Source of the DNA: Sandaracinaceae bacterium
GTDB lineage: Bacteria; Myxococcota_A; Polyangia; Polyangiales; Sandaracinaceae
DNA length: 64,000 bases
NCBI GenBank assembly: GCA_020633195.1
Contig: JACKEC010000014.1
Location: 186,001-250,000, forward strand
Direction: 5' to 3'
Shown here: positions 1 to 8,943 of the stretch, one piece after another
How the letters are laid out: each line of letters begins with the position of its first letter
How positions within the stretch are numbered: position 1 is the stretch's first letter
Translations under genes and position numbers: made by a program
The notes under the pieces: model-generated
Databases searched by the model: none
What the model saw: the letters and a program-made list of their open reading frames with translations, nothing else
What the model was told of the DNA's origin: nothing

Positions 1-1338
1 CGCGGCTCTCGGTGATCGCAGCGTCCGCAGGAACGCGTCCCCCACGGTGACGCACGCCTCCCGCGCCTCGACCCCGCCGCCGAGCAGCACCGCCAGTGGG
101 TGCAATTCGACTTGCTCGACCTCATCGCGGTGGTCGTTGACGAACGCCGCGAGGCGGAGCAGCACGTCGGAGACCCCGGTGACCGCCATCCGCCGCTGAG
201 CGGGGCCTCCGGCGAGCAAGAGCTCCGACGCGGCGAGGCGACCGAGGACCCGCTCCACGGCGTCCGGTCCAGCTGGGAGCACCGTCACGGTGCGATCCCC
301 GGACGCGTGCCCGTGCGGATCCGCGAACCCGATCTCCGCGAGGACGTAGCCGTCGGGGAGCGGCTCGGCGATCACGCGCAGCAGCGCGCGAGCCGCCGTC
401 GTCGCGGTCACGTGCACGCCGAGGAGGCGAGCGTCGGGCTGGCGCTCGCTCGCGAGGGCCATGATCTGGCGATAGACGTCGCGCACGCGCGCCGCGTTGT
501 CGACGCCGTCCACCGCGAGATCCGGGTGATCCCAGATCCGGAGATCGGGGCTGGCCAGGGAGATCCGAACCGGGAAGCCGATGCGGGCCGCCTCCGCGGC
601 CGCCCTCGACGGGCTGCTGCACAGCTCCTCGATGGGGAGCGGGAGCCCGTAGGGCGCGAGCGCGGACTTGCTCGCCGGATCCGAGAGCGCGCGGGGCGGG
701 CCGAAGATCACGTCGTGCACGGCGCGGTGGTCCACGCCCTCGACGTTCGCCCGGGCCCGCGGCGCGGCGAGGGGCCGCAGGCGGAGGGCTCGGACCGCGA
801 GGCCGACCGCGCCAGGGCGACCGACGGGGACGGGCTCGGCGCGCGGGCGGGCGCGCCACGCGATCATGCCGTCGTCGGCCGGCTCGAAGCGGCCGCCGCC
901 GCGGCCCGCCTCCATCGGCCCGACGCGCGACCGGTCGAGCGCGCTCAGGGCCCGCACGACCGCCATCCACGGGCTCTCGGCGCCCGCCGAGACGAGGGCG
1001 AGCGTCGACAGCAGCGGGTCGACCTCGTCGACGGCGACGAGGCCCAGATCGCTGGCGAGGACGCGGGCGCGGGCCGCGTCCTCCCCGGCGCTCACGATGG
1101 CGATGGGGATGGGCGCGCCCGACTCCTCACGGGCCGTCGCGAGGTGGACGAGCTGCTCGGGGGACGGGGGCGTGGCGAGCGCGAGGGCGACGGATCCCGA
1201 CGCGATGGCCGACGCCGCGCGCGCGATGGGGCGGTCCTCGATGGCCGGCTCGACGGAGAGGCCGAGCGGCTCGGCGACGCGTGCGCACTCGACGGCGAGC
1301 TGCGCGTCATCGCAGAAGATCCGCCAGGCGTCGCTCAC
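1..1338 (-). CDS. ATP-grasp, acyl-CoA synthetase (NDP-forming)-like protein, partial
   Basis: The frame is open from a GTG at 1338 to the window edge (446 codons), so the C-terminus is missing. The GTG overlaps the stop of the upstream gene (GTGA), which implies translational coupling. About residues 250-440 resemble the ATP-grasp_5 domain of ADP-forming acetate-CoA ligases and protein acyltransferases: an 'AARIGFPVRISL' strand, a 'GVHVTATTAARALLRVI' segment, and a late 'VEQVELHPLAVL' that corresponds to the family's 'E-x-DxNPL'. The usual 'HK-x-D-x-GGV' nucleotide loop is replaced by 'SPDLRIWDHPDLAVDG', so catalysis may be lost. No clear CoA-binding domain is visible at the N-terminus. The domain call is by recognition of the fold pattern and the function is uncertain. 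Confidence 0.55.
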   Translation of the reverse strand, partial: MSDAWRIFCDDAQLAVECARVAEPLGLSVEPAIEDRPIARAASAIASGSVALALATPPSPEQLVHLATAREESGAPIPIAIVSAGEDAARARVLASDLGLVAVDEVDPLLSTLALVSAGAESPWMAVVRALSALDRSRVGPMEAGRGGGRFEPADDGMIAWRARPRAEPVPVGRPGAVGLAVRALRLRPLAAPRARANVEGVDHRAVHDVIFGPPRALSDPASKSALAPYGLPLPIEELCSSPSRAAAEAARIGFPVRISLASPDLRIWDHPDLAVDGVDNAARVRDVYRQIMALASERQPDARLLGVHVTATTAARALLRVIAEPLPDGYVLAEIGFADPHGHASGDRTVTVLPAGPDAVERVLGRLAASELLLAGGPAQRRMAVTGVSDVLLRLAAFVNDHRDEVEQVELHPLAVLLGGGVEAREACVTVGDAFLRTLRSPRAA

Positions 1339-1799
1339 TCGGGCCGTCGGCGAGGGGCGAACGTCCTCACGTCGGACGCGACGAAGAGGTAGCGGCTGCC
1401 GCGCTCGAAGAGCACGCCCCGCACCTCGATGCGTTGACCGATCTCGAGCTGGAGCACGGTGCTGACCGTCGCGTCCGTCTTGCGCACGAAGATCGGCAGG
1501 TTCGCCTCGCGCGTGACGAGCTGGATCGAGGTGCGCGAGGTCAGCCCGGCGCCCCGCGCGAGATCGTCGAACTGCGGCTCGATGCGCGCGAGCTCGTCGG
1601 TCACGCGGATGAGCCGATCGACGTGGCGCTCGGGGATCACGGCGAGCGCCCGCGGGGGGACCGAGACGGCGGCGCCGCGGATGCTGCCCGCGGCCTCGAA
1701 GAGGTCCGTCGCCGTGGGTGGCTGCTGGGCCTCCGCGAGCGCGGCGGCCACGAGGATCGCGAGAGCGGCGAAGGCCAAGAGGGCGGAGCGGCGGTGCAT
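1335..1799 (-). CDS. Exported hypothetical protein
   Basis: A 154-residue protein starting MHRRSALLAFAAL with an Ala/Leu-rich signal peptide of about 23 residues (AEA-QQ cleavage region), so probably periplasmic. The mature part is mostly beta-like and ends in a segment ('IEVRGVLFERGSRYLFVASDV') that could be a small OB-like barrel. I do not recognise a named family. An ATG 123 bases further upstream would add a non-conserved-looking extension without a signal peptide, so I chose 1799. A TATGCT box with an upstream TGC lies 8 nt before the ATG, which suggests a leaderless mRNA. It is coupled by a 4-base overlap to the downstream ATP-grasp gene. Confidence 0.7.
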   Translation of the reverse strand: MHRRSALLAFAALAILVAAALAEAQQPPTATDLFEAAGSIRGAAVSVPPRALAVIPERHVDRLIRVTDELARIEPQFDDLARGAGLTSRTSIQLVTREANLPIFVRKTDATVSTVLQLEIGQRIEVRGVLFERGSRYLFVASDVRTFAPRRRPE

Positions 1800-1807
1800 G
1801 AGGCCTG

Positions 1808-1813
1808 AGCATA
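1808..1813 (-). promoter_or_regulatory. Probable extended -10 box, leaderless promoter
   Basis: TGC-TATGCT on the minus strand ends 8 nt before the ATG at 1799. No Shine-Dalgarno sequence or clear -35 is visible, so transcription probably starts at or next to the start codon. Confidence 0.35.
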
Positions 1814-1842
1814 GCAGGTGGACCCCCGCGGGGCGGGTTCGG

Positions 1843-1848
1843 TATCCT
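1843..1848 (+). promoter_or_regulatory. Probable -10 box, leaderless promoter
   Basis: TATCCT ends 7 nt before the TTG at 1856. This supports the TTG rather than the ATG at 1871 as the start of the PEGA protein. No convincing -35 is seen. Confidence 0.3.
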
Positions 1849-1855
1849 GTGCTCG

Positions 1856-2785
1856 TTGACGCGTCTTTGGATGATGGCTGCATGTTCGGCCCTTTGGACG
1901 ATCTCGGTGCCGGCGTATGCACAGCCGTCGGACGACGCGCCGGAGTCCGGTCCCGACGCGGCCTCGCCGGAGAACCTGGACGCGACCCGTCAGGCTCGCG
2001 AGCACTTCATGGCGGGCATCGCGCACTTCCGCGAGCACCAGTACCGCGAGGCGATCCAGAGCTTCGAGCTCGCCGCCCGTCTCGTCCCGAGCGCCGACCT
2101 CCAGTACAACATCGCCCGCGCGCACGAGGAGCTGTCCGAGTACGACCTCGCCATCGAGCGCTACCAGGCCTACCTGCGCGATCGCGTGGACCCGCCGGAT
2201 CGCGAGCAGCTCGAGGCGCACATCGTCTCCTTGCGCGAGCGCGCGGAGGCCGAGCGCCAGCGCGCGCGATCGCAGCCGACGACCGGCACGCTCCGCCTGA
2301 CGACGAACTACGACGGGTCCGAGGTGCAGCTCGACGGAGAGAGCACCGGGGCCTCGCCGTGGGCCGGGCCGCGCGACGTCGAGGCGGGGCGCCACGCCCT
2401 CTGGGTGACGCGAGAGGGCTACATCCCGTTCCGCTCCGAGGTCAGCGTCGAGCGCGGAGTCTCGACCGCGGCGTACGCGGACCTCGCCCCCGAGACCCGC
2501 TACGTCGCCCAGCGCAACGACCCGATCTTCAGCTGGATCGTCTGGGGGCTCGGCGTCGCGGCGCTCGGGGTGTCGATCGGCCTCGGCGTCGAGGCGGCCT
2601 CGCAGCAGGCCTCGAACCTCGACAACGCGCGCACGCTCGCGGCGTTCTCCGACGGGATGCTCGGCGCCACGATCGGCCTCGGCGTCGGCGGTCTCATCCT
2701 GTGGTTCGTCGAGGGGCGCACCGTCGGGACCGAGCGCGTCAGCGTCGAAGAGGACGAGAGCGGCGTGCGCGGACCCGAGCGCTGA
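1856..2785 (+). CDS. TPR/PEGA-domain membrane protein
   Basis: A 309-residue exported protein. The signal peptide ends near 'SVPAYAQ'. Residues about 40-130 form a TPR-like helical region ('AREHFMAGIAHFREHQYREAIQ'-type repeat, shortened here). A PEGA domain follows at about residues 140-215 ('TGTLRLTTNYDGSEVQLDG'). The C-terminus carries two hydrophobic helices ('IFSWIVWGLGVAALGVSIG' and 'GMLGATIGLGVGGLILWF'). PEGA domains are common in the myxobacterial envelope and probably bind or scaffold surface components; no enzymatic role is expected. Start is TTG (1856) supported by a -10-like box 7 nt upstream; ATG 1871 is the alternative. Two more PEGA genes with the same C-terminal helix pair lie at 5.5 and 8.9 kb. 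It converges on the next gene with only 4 bases between stops. Confidence 0.8.
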   Translation: MTRLWMMAACSALWTISVPAYAQPSDDAPESGPDAASPENLDATRQAREHFMAGIAHFREHQYREAIQSFELAARLVPSADLQYNIARAHEELSEYDLAIERYQAYLRDRVDPPDREQLEAHIVSLRERAEAERQRARSQPTTGTLRLTTNYDGSEVQLDGESTGASPWAGPRDVEAGRHALWVTREGYIPFRSEVSVERGVSTAAYADLAPETRYVAQRNDPIFSWIVWGLGVAALGVSIGLGVEAASQQASNLDNARTLAAFSDGMLGATIGLGVGGLILWFVEGRTVGTERVSVEEDESGVRGPER

Positions 2786-2789
2786 ACGA

Positions 2790-3839
<1,050 letters not shown>

Positions 3840-3876
3840 CGTCGTGTCGGGCTCGCGCAATGGCAAGAGCCCGGGG

Positions 3877-3882
3877 TAGGAT
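3877..3882 (+). promoter_or_regulatory. Probable -10 box, leaderless promoter
   Basis: TAGGAT ends 8 nt before the GTG at 3891, inside the promoter space shared with the divergent deacetylase gene. It marks a likely leaderless start. Confidence 0.35.
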
Positions 3883-3890
3883 CGGCGCGC

Positions 3891-4535
3891 GTGGAGGACG
3901 ACGAACGCAGACGGAACGAGCCGCCTCGATATGCGGCCGGGCCCCCGACGATCGAGGAGCAGATCTCCCCGTTCCACGTCGACACGTCTCCGGGCCGGAC
4001 CATCCAGGGGATGCCGTCGGTGCGGCTGCCCGAGCCGCGCATCACCTCCAAGATCTCGGCGACGGAGTCGGTGCCGCTCGCGAGCCCGGCGCAGGTGATC
4101 CACGTGCCGCACCCGTCGGCCGCGCTGCCCCCCGATGGCCCCACGGTCCCCGACGGGTTGCCGTCGCTCATGGGCGGCCTCGCGCAGGACACCGACGAGG
4201 TGAGCCTGGACGAGATGGCGACCGATCCATACGCGGGTCGCCGCGTGAAGGGGGTCGTGCCCGCGCCGGACGCGCCCAAGATCGAGATCTCCAAGAGCAT
4301 GGAGTACGACGTCCGTGCGCTCCGCGACATCAAGCCGCCGACCGAGGTGCCGACGGTGCGGACCAGCCGCCCCGCCCAGCCGGCGACGGAGGTGATGTTG
4401 CCGGCCCTCGAGCGGCAGAAGCCGAAGAAGGACCGCTCGGACCTCTACCTCGCGCTCGCGCTCTTCGTGCTGCTCTTCGTGATCGCCGCGCTCATCGCCG
4501 CGGTCGCCGTCGGCGTGCTTCAGCGCATGGGCTGA
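3891..4535 (+). CDS. Tail-anchored hypothetical protein
   Basis: A 214-residue protein with no signal peptide, a long Pro/Thr/Ser-rich soluble region and a single C-terminal hydrophobic helix ('LYLALALFVLLFVIAALIAA') after a Lys-rich segment ('RQKPKKDRSD'), leaving about six residues outside. This is the layout of a tail-anchored inner-membrane protein with a cytoplasmic body. I do not recognise a domain in the body; its many Thr-Pro and Ser-Pro sites could be kinase targets. The GTG start is chosen because codon usage and reading begin there and a TAGGAT box lies 8 nt before it. The frame is open much further upstream but over the antisense of the deacetylase. Confidence 0.65.
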   Translation: MEDDERRRNEPPRYAAGPPTIEEQISPFHVDTSPGRTIQGMPSVRLPEPRITSKISATESVPLASPAQVIHVPHPSAALPPDGPTVPDGLPSLMGGLAQDTDEVSLDEMATDPYAGRRVKGVVPAPDAPKIEISKSMEYDVRALRDIKPPTEVPTVRTSRPAQPATEVMLPALERQKPKKDRSDLYLALALFVLLFVIAALIAAVAVGVLQRMG

Positions 4536-4567
4536 GAGCGCTGGGCCGAGAGCGGATGCGGTGAGCC

Positions 4568-5485
4568 TCAGCCCGTGCAGACGCGGCGGGTGACCTCGTC
4601 CGTGCAGCTCTGCGTGCCGGGGCAGCCGCGGTCCCCGGCGGTGGCGTTGCAGAGCGACTCGCAGGCCCCCATGTAGCAGGCCGCGTCGTCGAGCCCGGGC
4701 GCGCCGCACTCGTCGTCGACGGAGCATCCGTCGTCGTCCGTGATCGCCGCGCACGTCGTCTCGCGCACGGGGACGCAGAAGTCCGAGTCGGGACCGCCGG
4801 CGACCTCGAGCCCGTCCGCGACGCGCGGGGTCCCGGCGGGGCAGGTGATGCTCCGGCCCGTCGCGCCGTAGTCGACGACGCAGTACTGGCCCGCCGCGCC
4901 GCCCACCCACTCGGTGAGCGCGCACCCCATCCGGAGCATCGAGCTACCCGTGTCGAACAGACCGCACTCGGAGCTCGACGCGCAGGGCGCGCACCGCCCC
5001 AGGCTGTCGCGATCCGTGGTGGTGCAGACGAAGTCGGTCGGGTGGCAGCTCTTCGCGCCGCAGTCGGTCTCCTCGGACTCCGGCAAGCACGCGACGCACG
5101 AACCGCTCAGGTTCTCGCACCGAGGCGTCATCGGGTAGCGCGCGCAGGTCGTCACGTCGCAGCCCGTGACGCAAGCAAAGTTGTCACACATCGGGCGCTC
5201 GGGGGGGCAGTGCGCCGACTCCGTGCACTCGACGCACGTCCCGTCGTCGTCGCGACACACCTCGTCGGTTCCGCAGGTGTCCCCGCACGGGCCGGCGTCG
5301 GGGCCGCCGTCGGGGCCCCCATCCTCGCCGGCGTCGCCTCCGTCGGAGACGCCGCCGTCCATCGCCGCACGCGGCACGCAGCGCTCTCCGTCGAACAGCT
5401 CGTCGGCGGTCGGGCACGCGGCAACCTGCTCGGTGCAGCCCGACAGGATCGTGAGCGCCAGGACGAGCGTGGCTCGCGACATCAT
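4568..5485 (-). CDS. Cysteine-rich lipoprotein
   Basis: A 305-residue putative lipoprotein. The lipobox is L-S-G-C after a short hydrophobic signal (MMSRATLVLALTI). A low-complexity Asp/Gly/Ala linker (residues about 40-65) typical of Myxococcota lipoproteins follows, then about 30 cysteines in short knots such as 'CGTDEVCRDDDGTC', 'CPPERPMC' and 'DECGAPGLDDAAC', resembling the Dickkopf/EGF-like repeats of exported myxobacterial proteins. It is probably on the outer membrane or cell surface, held by disulfides. The start ATG overlaps the stop of the upstream PEGA gene (TGATG), so the two are co-translated. The same gene pair recurs at 8.77-9.89 kb. Confidence 0.8.
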   Translation of the reverse strand: MMSRATLVLALTILSGCTEQVAACPTADELFDGERCVPRAAMDGGVSDGGDAGEDGGPDGGPDAGPCGDTCGTDEVCRDDDGTCVECTESAHCPPERPMCDNFACVTGCDVTTCARYPMTPRCENLSGSCVACLPESEETDCGAKSCHPTDFVCTTTDRDSLGRCAPCASSSECGLFDTGSSMLRMGCALTEWVGGAAGQYCVVDYGATGRSITCPAGTPRVADGLEVAGGPDSDFCVPVRETTCAAITDDDGCSVDDECGAPGLDDAACYMGACESLCNATAGDRGCPGTQSCTDEVTRRVCTG

Positions 5486-6495
5486 CAGAAGGTACCGGAC
5501 ATCCCGAGCGCTGCCGACTCGGCGTCCACGCTCACCTCGACGCGAAGCGGCTGCGCGATGAGGAAGACGAGGCCAGCCCCGAGGGACGCGAGGCCGAGGC
5601 CGAAGAGGACGCCGTTGGCGGTGCCGAACTGGTGGACGAGCTCGCACGGCGGCTCGCCCACGCACGTGCCGTCGACCGCGAACCCGTGGATGGGTGGGAT
5701 GAGCAGGCCGACGCCGGCCGCGGCGAGGCCTCCGCCGAGGATCCAGTTGAGGATGGACCCCTCCTCGCGGCGCTCCGCCACGGGCTCGGGGGTGACGGCT
5801 TCGCTGGAGACGAGCCGGACCTCGAGCGTGTGCTCCTCGCTCGGCTGGACGACTACCATCTGCTCCGTCGTCGCGTACCCCTCGAGGCTGATCCGCACGC
5901 GCCGCTCGCCGGCCGCCACGAGGTGCCTGAGGGGGGTCCGGCCGACCACGTGGTCGTCGACCTCGACGGTCGCGTCGGGGGGCACCGAGCTCGCGACGAG
6001 GTAGCCCATCCGGGCGGACTGCCAGCGCTGCCGGGCGATCTGGAGCGCGGCCTGCGCGGCCGCCGCGACGCCCTCGTCGGCCACCGGCGCGTCGCCCGCG
6101 ACCGAGTCGTCGGCGCCGATGAGCGCGACCACGACGCTCGTGGCGCGACCGCGCCGACCCCACACGGTGACCAGCACGACGAAGTCGACGCCGAGGTTGC
6201 GGGCCACTTCCGCGCCGCACTCGAGGCGGTTGCAACCGACGAAGGGCTGTCCGGTCATGCGGCGGTCCGCGTCGGCGGCTTCGATGACGGTCAGGCCTCC
6301 CTCGGCGAGCTGGACGGTGACGGTGTCGATCACGCTGGTCACCGCGCTCGCGGACGCGGGCCGGCCGCCGTCGGGGACGCCCGGGTGGAGCATCGCGCAG
6401 CTCTGCGCCGCCGCGTGCGCCGAGAGCGCGCCCCAGAGGAGCACCGCGATTCCCGCGCCGCGGGCCGCTCGAACGAGGTGTGGGGGGCGGGGCAT
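5485..6495 (-). CDS. PEGA-domain membrane protein
   Basis: A 336-residue exported protein starting MPRPPHLVRAARG; an ATG 126 bases upstream gives only an unlikely extension. After the signal peptide (ends near 'SAHAAAQ') comes a domain of about 140 residues with a Cys pair ('GCNRLEC'), then a PEGA domain ('GYLVASSVPPDATVEVDD', about 175-245). A C-terminal helical hairpin follows ('SILNWILGGGLAAAGVGLL' and 'GVLFGLGLASLGAGLVFLIA') whose loop contains two cysteines ('DGTCVGEPPCEL'). The chain ends 'GMSGTF'. The paralogue at 8943-9893 shares every one of these elements. It is upstream of and overlaps the Cys-rich lipoprotein, suggesting the two products work together at the envelope. The N-terminal domain could be the 'how many enzyme equivalents' type of CsgG-like fold but that is a guess. 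Confidence 0.75.
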   Translation of the reverse strand: MPRPPHLVRAARGAGIAVLLWGALSAHAAAQSCAMLHPGVPDGGRPASASAVTSVIDTVTVQLAEGGLTVIEAADADRRMTGQPFVGCNRLECGAEVARNLGVDFVVLVTVWGRRGRATSVVVALIGADDSVAGDAPVADEGVAAAAQAALQIARQRWQSARMGYLVASSVPPDATVEVDDHVVGRTPLRHLVAAGERRVRISLEGYATTEQMVVVQPSEEHTLEVRLVSSEAVTPEPVAERREEGSILNWILGGGLAAAGVGLLIPPIHGFAVDGTCVGEPPCELVHQFGTANGVLFGLGLASLGAGLVFLIAQPLRVEVSVDAESAALGMSGTF

Positions 6496-6611
6496 GAGGA
6501 CGGCGTTTCTTATCACCCGGGCGCGAGGGGCGCGAAGAACGAGGATGAGAAGTTTTGTAATTGGTGGGCACTTCCGTGGGGAATCAGGGTCTCCCCCACG
6601 AGGAGGCAGCG

Positions 6612-7304
6612 ATGAAGGCAATCGATGTTGGGGTGGCGCTCGCCGTGTGGGGGACGCTGACGCTGGCGAGCCCGGCGATGGCCGACGACGACGGGCTCGT
6701 GGATCTCGAGCTCACCATCCCGGTGGGGATCGCGGACCGCTCGGCGACGGGTACGGGGGACGACCTCGCCGGCTTCGGGTACGACGACCAGACCGGGCTG
6801 ATGACGGGGGCCGAGCTGCGGCTCTACTCCACCGGGTTCAATCGGTACGCGCGCGTGGGCGTGGTCGCGGGGGCCCAGCACCACGCGGGCCCGCTGCTCG
6901 GCGCGGTCGACGGGTACGCCTTCCGCACCACCGTCGTCGACGCCGGGATCGGCGTCCGGACGCTGTTCCCGTGCATGAGCGACGCGTCGACGCGCTGGCA
7001 CCTCAGCGGCGTGCTCGGCCTGAGCGGGATCTACGCGGACGCGGGCGAGGGCGTCGGCGGCACCCCGAACGGTCCCCGTTACGCAGAGCGGGTCGCGGCG
7101 TCGCGGCGGCTCGATCACGGCGGGCTGGGCTGGCGCCTCGCGGTCGACCTCAGCGTCCACCTGGAGAGCTTCATCATCGGCCTCGGGGTCGGCGTCCGTC
7201 AGTACTTCGGCATCGACGCCGCCGTGAGCCGCGGCTGGCTGATGGACGTCGGCCTCCGGATCGGCGGGCGGATCGACTTCATGGATCCCCGCAACTCGGT
7301 TTGA
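6612..7304 (+). CDS. Putative outer-membrane beta-barrel or exported protein
   Basis: A 230-residue protein starting MKAIDVGVALAVW with a signal peptide ending at 'SPAMA-DD'. An AGGAGG ribosome binding site at 6601 is well placed before the ATG. The mature part alternates short beta strands with polar turns ('GAELRLYSTGFNRYARVGVV', 'IIGLGVGVRQYFGID', 'GWLMDVGLRIGGRIDF'), as in small outer-membrane barrels, and has one Cys. No specific family is recognised. A GTGGGG/CCCCAC hairpin (6576-6599) sits just ahead of the ribosome binding site. It is transcribed alone, with the hairpin-rich tract downstream. Confidence 0.7.
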   Translation: MKAIDVGVALAVWGTLTLASPAMADDDGLVDLELTIPVGIADRSATGTGDDLAGFGYDDQTGLMTGAELRLYSTGFNRYARVGVVAGAQHHAGPLLGAVDGYAFRTTVVDAGIGVRTLFPCMSDASTRWHLSGVLGLSGIYADAGEGVGGTPNGPRYAERVAASRRLDHGGLGWRLAVDLSVHLESFIIGLGVGVRQYFGIDAAVSRGWLMDVGLRIGGRIDFMDPRNSV

Positions 7305-7351
7305 TGGATCGAGCTCGGTCGTCGGCGACGAGGTCTCGAGGTCTGTCGATC

Positions 7352-7644
7352 AATCGCCTCCGGCGATTTCTCTCCGGCGAGGGGCAAGCCCCTCGCGCTC
7401 CCCACTGAGATCCCTCGGTCGCTTCGCGCCCTCGGGACTCAAAGAGTGTCGATAAATGCCCGACGTCGAAGACGCGGATCGAGACCAGCCCACGCGAAGC
7501 GTGGGCGTTGGTCGAGGGGTCCCATCGCGGACGCGATGGGTCGAGCCGTAGCTGCGAAGCAGCGAAGGCTCGGGATGGGGTGGGAGCGCGAGCCGGCTTT
7601 GCCGGTCGCGCGGGAGGGGGCGCCCAGCGCGCCCAGCCCCCTCC
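7352..7644. repeat. Array of seven short hairpins in an intergenic tract
   Basis: The 347 bases between 7304 and 7652 hold no plausible gene. They contain seven separate inverted repeats: 7352-7368 (7-bp stem, loop TCC), 7377-7396 (9 bp, loop AA), 7488-7506 (8 bp, loop GAA), 7521-7540 (9 bp, loop GA), 7543-7571 (5-bp outer stem plus inner GCTGC-GAA-GCAGC), 7586-7611 (GCGCGA/TCGCGC outer, CCGGC/GCCGG inner) and 7613-7644 (9 bp, 14-nt loop). Stems are perfect or nearly so and the sequences differ from one another, so this is not one repeated unit. Two contain the exceptionally stable DNA mini-hairpin GCGAAGC. Function is unknown: a transcription barrier, an RNA with several stems, or protein-binding palindromes. 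Confidence 0.7.
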
Positions 7645-7651
7645 GGCTAAC

Positions 7652-8709
7652 TCAGTCCGACTGCTCGGTGGTCTCGCCGTCTTCGTCCTCGCCGACCTCG
7701 CTCACGACGCCGACGAGGATCGCGATGATCAGCCCGACGATGAGGAGCACGACGGCGCCGAGCCCGACGTAGAGGGCGGTGTCGGACTTGGGGACCGGGG
7801 GCGCGGGGAGGCGTCGCGCGGGGGGCGGCGCGGCCTGGCCGTGCGCTGGGGCGCGGGGGGCGCTTCGAGCACCTGGGACCGCGACCCCGGGGGGCGGCTC
7901 CTTGGCGATGTCGTAGCCGAACGCGGGCTTGTCGAGCGCGGTGGCGGCGTTGTCGGTCGCGGCAGGCGCCCACGGCGCGGCGGCGGGAGCGGACGGCGCG
8001 GTCGCCGCCCAGCGGGGCGCCGCAGGGGTCGGCGCAGCGGCCGCGGGCGCGGATCCGTGGTGGTGCTCAAGGCGGGGGCTCGCTGGCCGGAGGGCTCGCG
8101 GGCGACGCCCACGGCGCGGCGGCCGGCGCGGGCGTCGCGGCGGCGGAGGGACGACCGGCGCGGCGGACGCGGCCCACGGTGGTGGCTCGCTCGCAGGGGT
8201 GGAAGCGGGGGCGCCGGCCCAAGGTGCGGCGGCGGGTGCGGCAGCGGGCGCCCGCAGCCCACGGCGGCGCGGCGGCGGCGGGGAGCCTGCGCCGGCGCCG
8301 GGCTCGCCGCGTTGGCGGCCCACGGAGGGGCAGACGCCGGCGCGGACGCCGGGCGGGCGCGGCGGCGGGCGGCGCGCCAGCCGCCCAGGGGGCGCCGCGG
8401 CCGCGGGGGCTGCCGCCGGCGCGGGCTCGCGCTGGCCGCCCAAGGGGGCAGACGCCGGGCGCGGGCGCCGCGGCGGCGGGAGCGGGGAGCGCCGCTGGCC
8501 CACGGGGGCGCGGCGGGCTGGGGGGCTCCGCCGGCGGCCCACGGCGGCGCCGCGGCAGCAGGGGCGGGCGCGGCGGCCGGAGCCGGCTCGCCATGATCGA
8601 AGGTCGGACGACCCAGCGCCGTCGCGGCGAAGTCGTCCGAGGCGGCCGTGGGGTCGGTGGGACGCCCCTCCCATCCTTCGGGTCCGCCCGGCTTGCTCGG
8701 GTCACTCAC
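7652..8709 (-). pseudogene. Frameshifted Pro/Ala-rich tail-anchored protein with PWA repeats
   Basis: The N-terminus (GTG 8709, VSDPSKPGGPEGWEG...) and the C-terminus are in different frames. The C-terminus has a single membrane helix ('ALYVGLGAVVLLIVGLIIAI') followed by an acidic tail. Between them, eleven P-W-A motifs occur at intervals of about 40-65 bases (one of 100) but are spread over all three frames; six of the ten intervals are not multiples of three. A single protein with about eleven 'APPWAA' repeats is the likely ancestral or true product. Similar blocks 'AATALGRPTF' and 'AATALDKPAF' flank the repeat region. Either the tract carries several sequencing or assembly indels in GC homopolymers, or the gene is decaying. 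The anchor resembles that of the protein at 3891-4535. No enzymatic domain is visible. Confidence 0.65.
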
Positions 8710-8769
8710 GGCTCGACTCGAACGTACGGGACCAGGCCGCGGGGGAGCAAGAGGCTTCCGTTCGCGCAC

Positions 8770-8943
8770 TCATGGCCCGGCGTCCTCCGGGCCGGCGTCG
8801 TTCCCCGCGTCCACCCCGGCGTCGGGGATCGGGCCGCACTCTCCTCCGTCGTCGAAGACCTCGCCGTCGTCGCAGCGCACGGTCTCGGCGCACCCGCCCG
8901 AGAGGGCGCCGAACACGGCGAAGACGAGCGCCCAGCGTCGCAT
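8770..8943 (-). CDS. Small lipoprotein
   Basis: A 57-residue lipoprotein, too short for most gene lists. It has a signal MRRWALVFAVFGAL, a lipobox ending S-G-G-C, a Cys pair ('VRCDDGEVFDDGGEC') and an Asp/Ala/Gly tail (DAGVDAGNDAG). Its ATG shares its A with the TGA of the PEGA gene upstream, exactly as in the 4568-6495 pair, so it is a reduced version of that cassette. The tail stops where the longer lipoprotein continues into Cys knots, so it may be a truncated paralogue. Confidence 0.7.
   Translation of the reverse strand: MRRWALVFAVFGALSGGCAETVRCDDGEVFDDGGECGPIPDAGVDAGNDAGPEDAGP

Noticed and set aside
7446..7772. Plus-strand frame in the hairpin tract as a small gene
   Set aside because: Arg/Ser-rich, no ribosome binding site, cuts across several palindromes and runs antisense into the anchor of the neighbouring gene.
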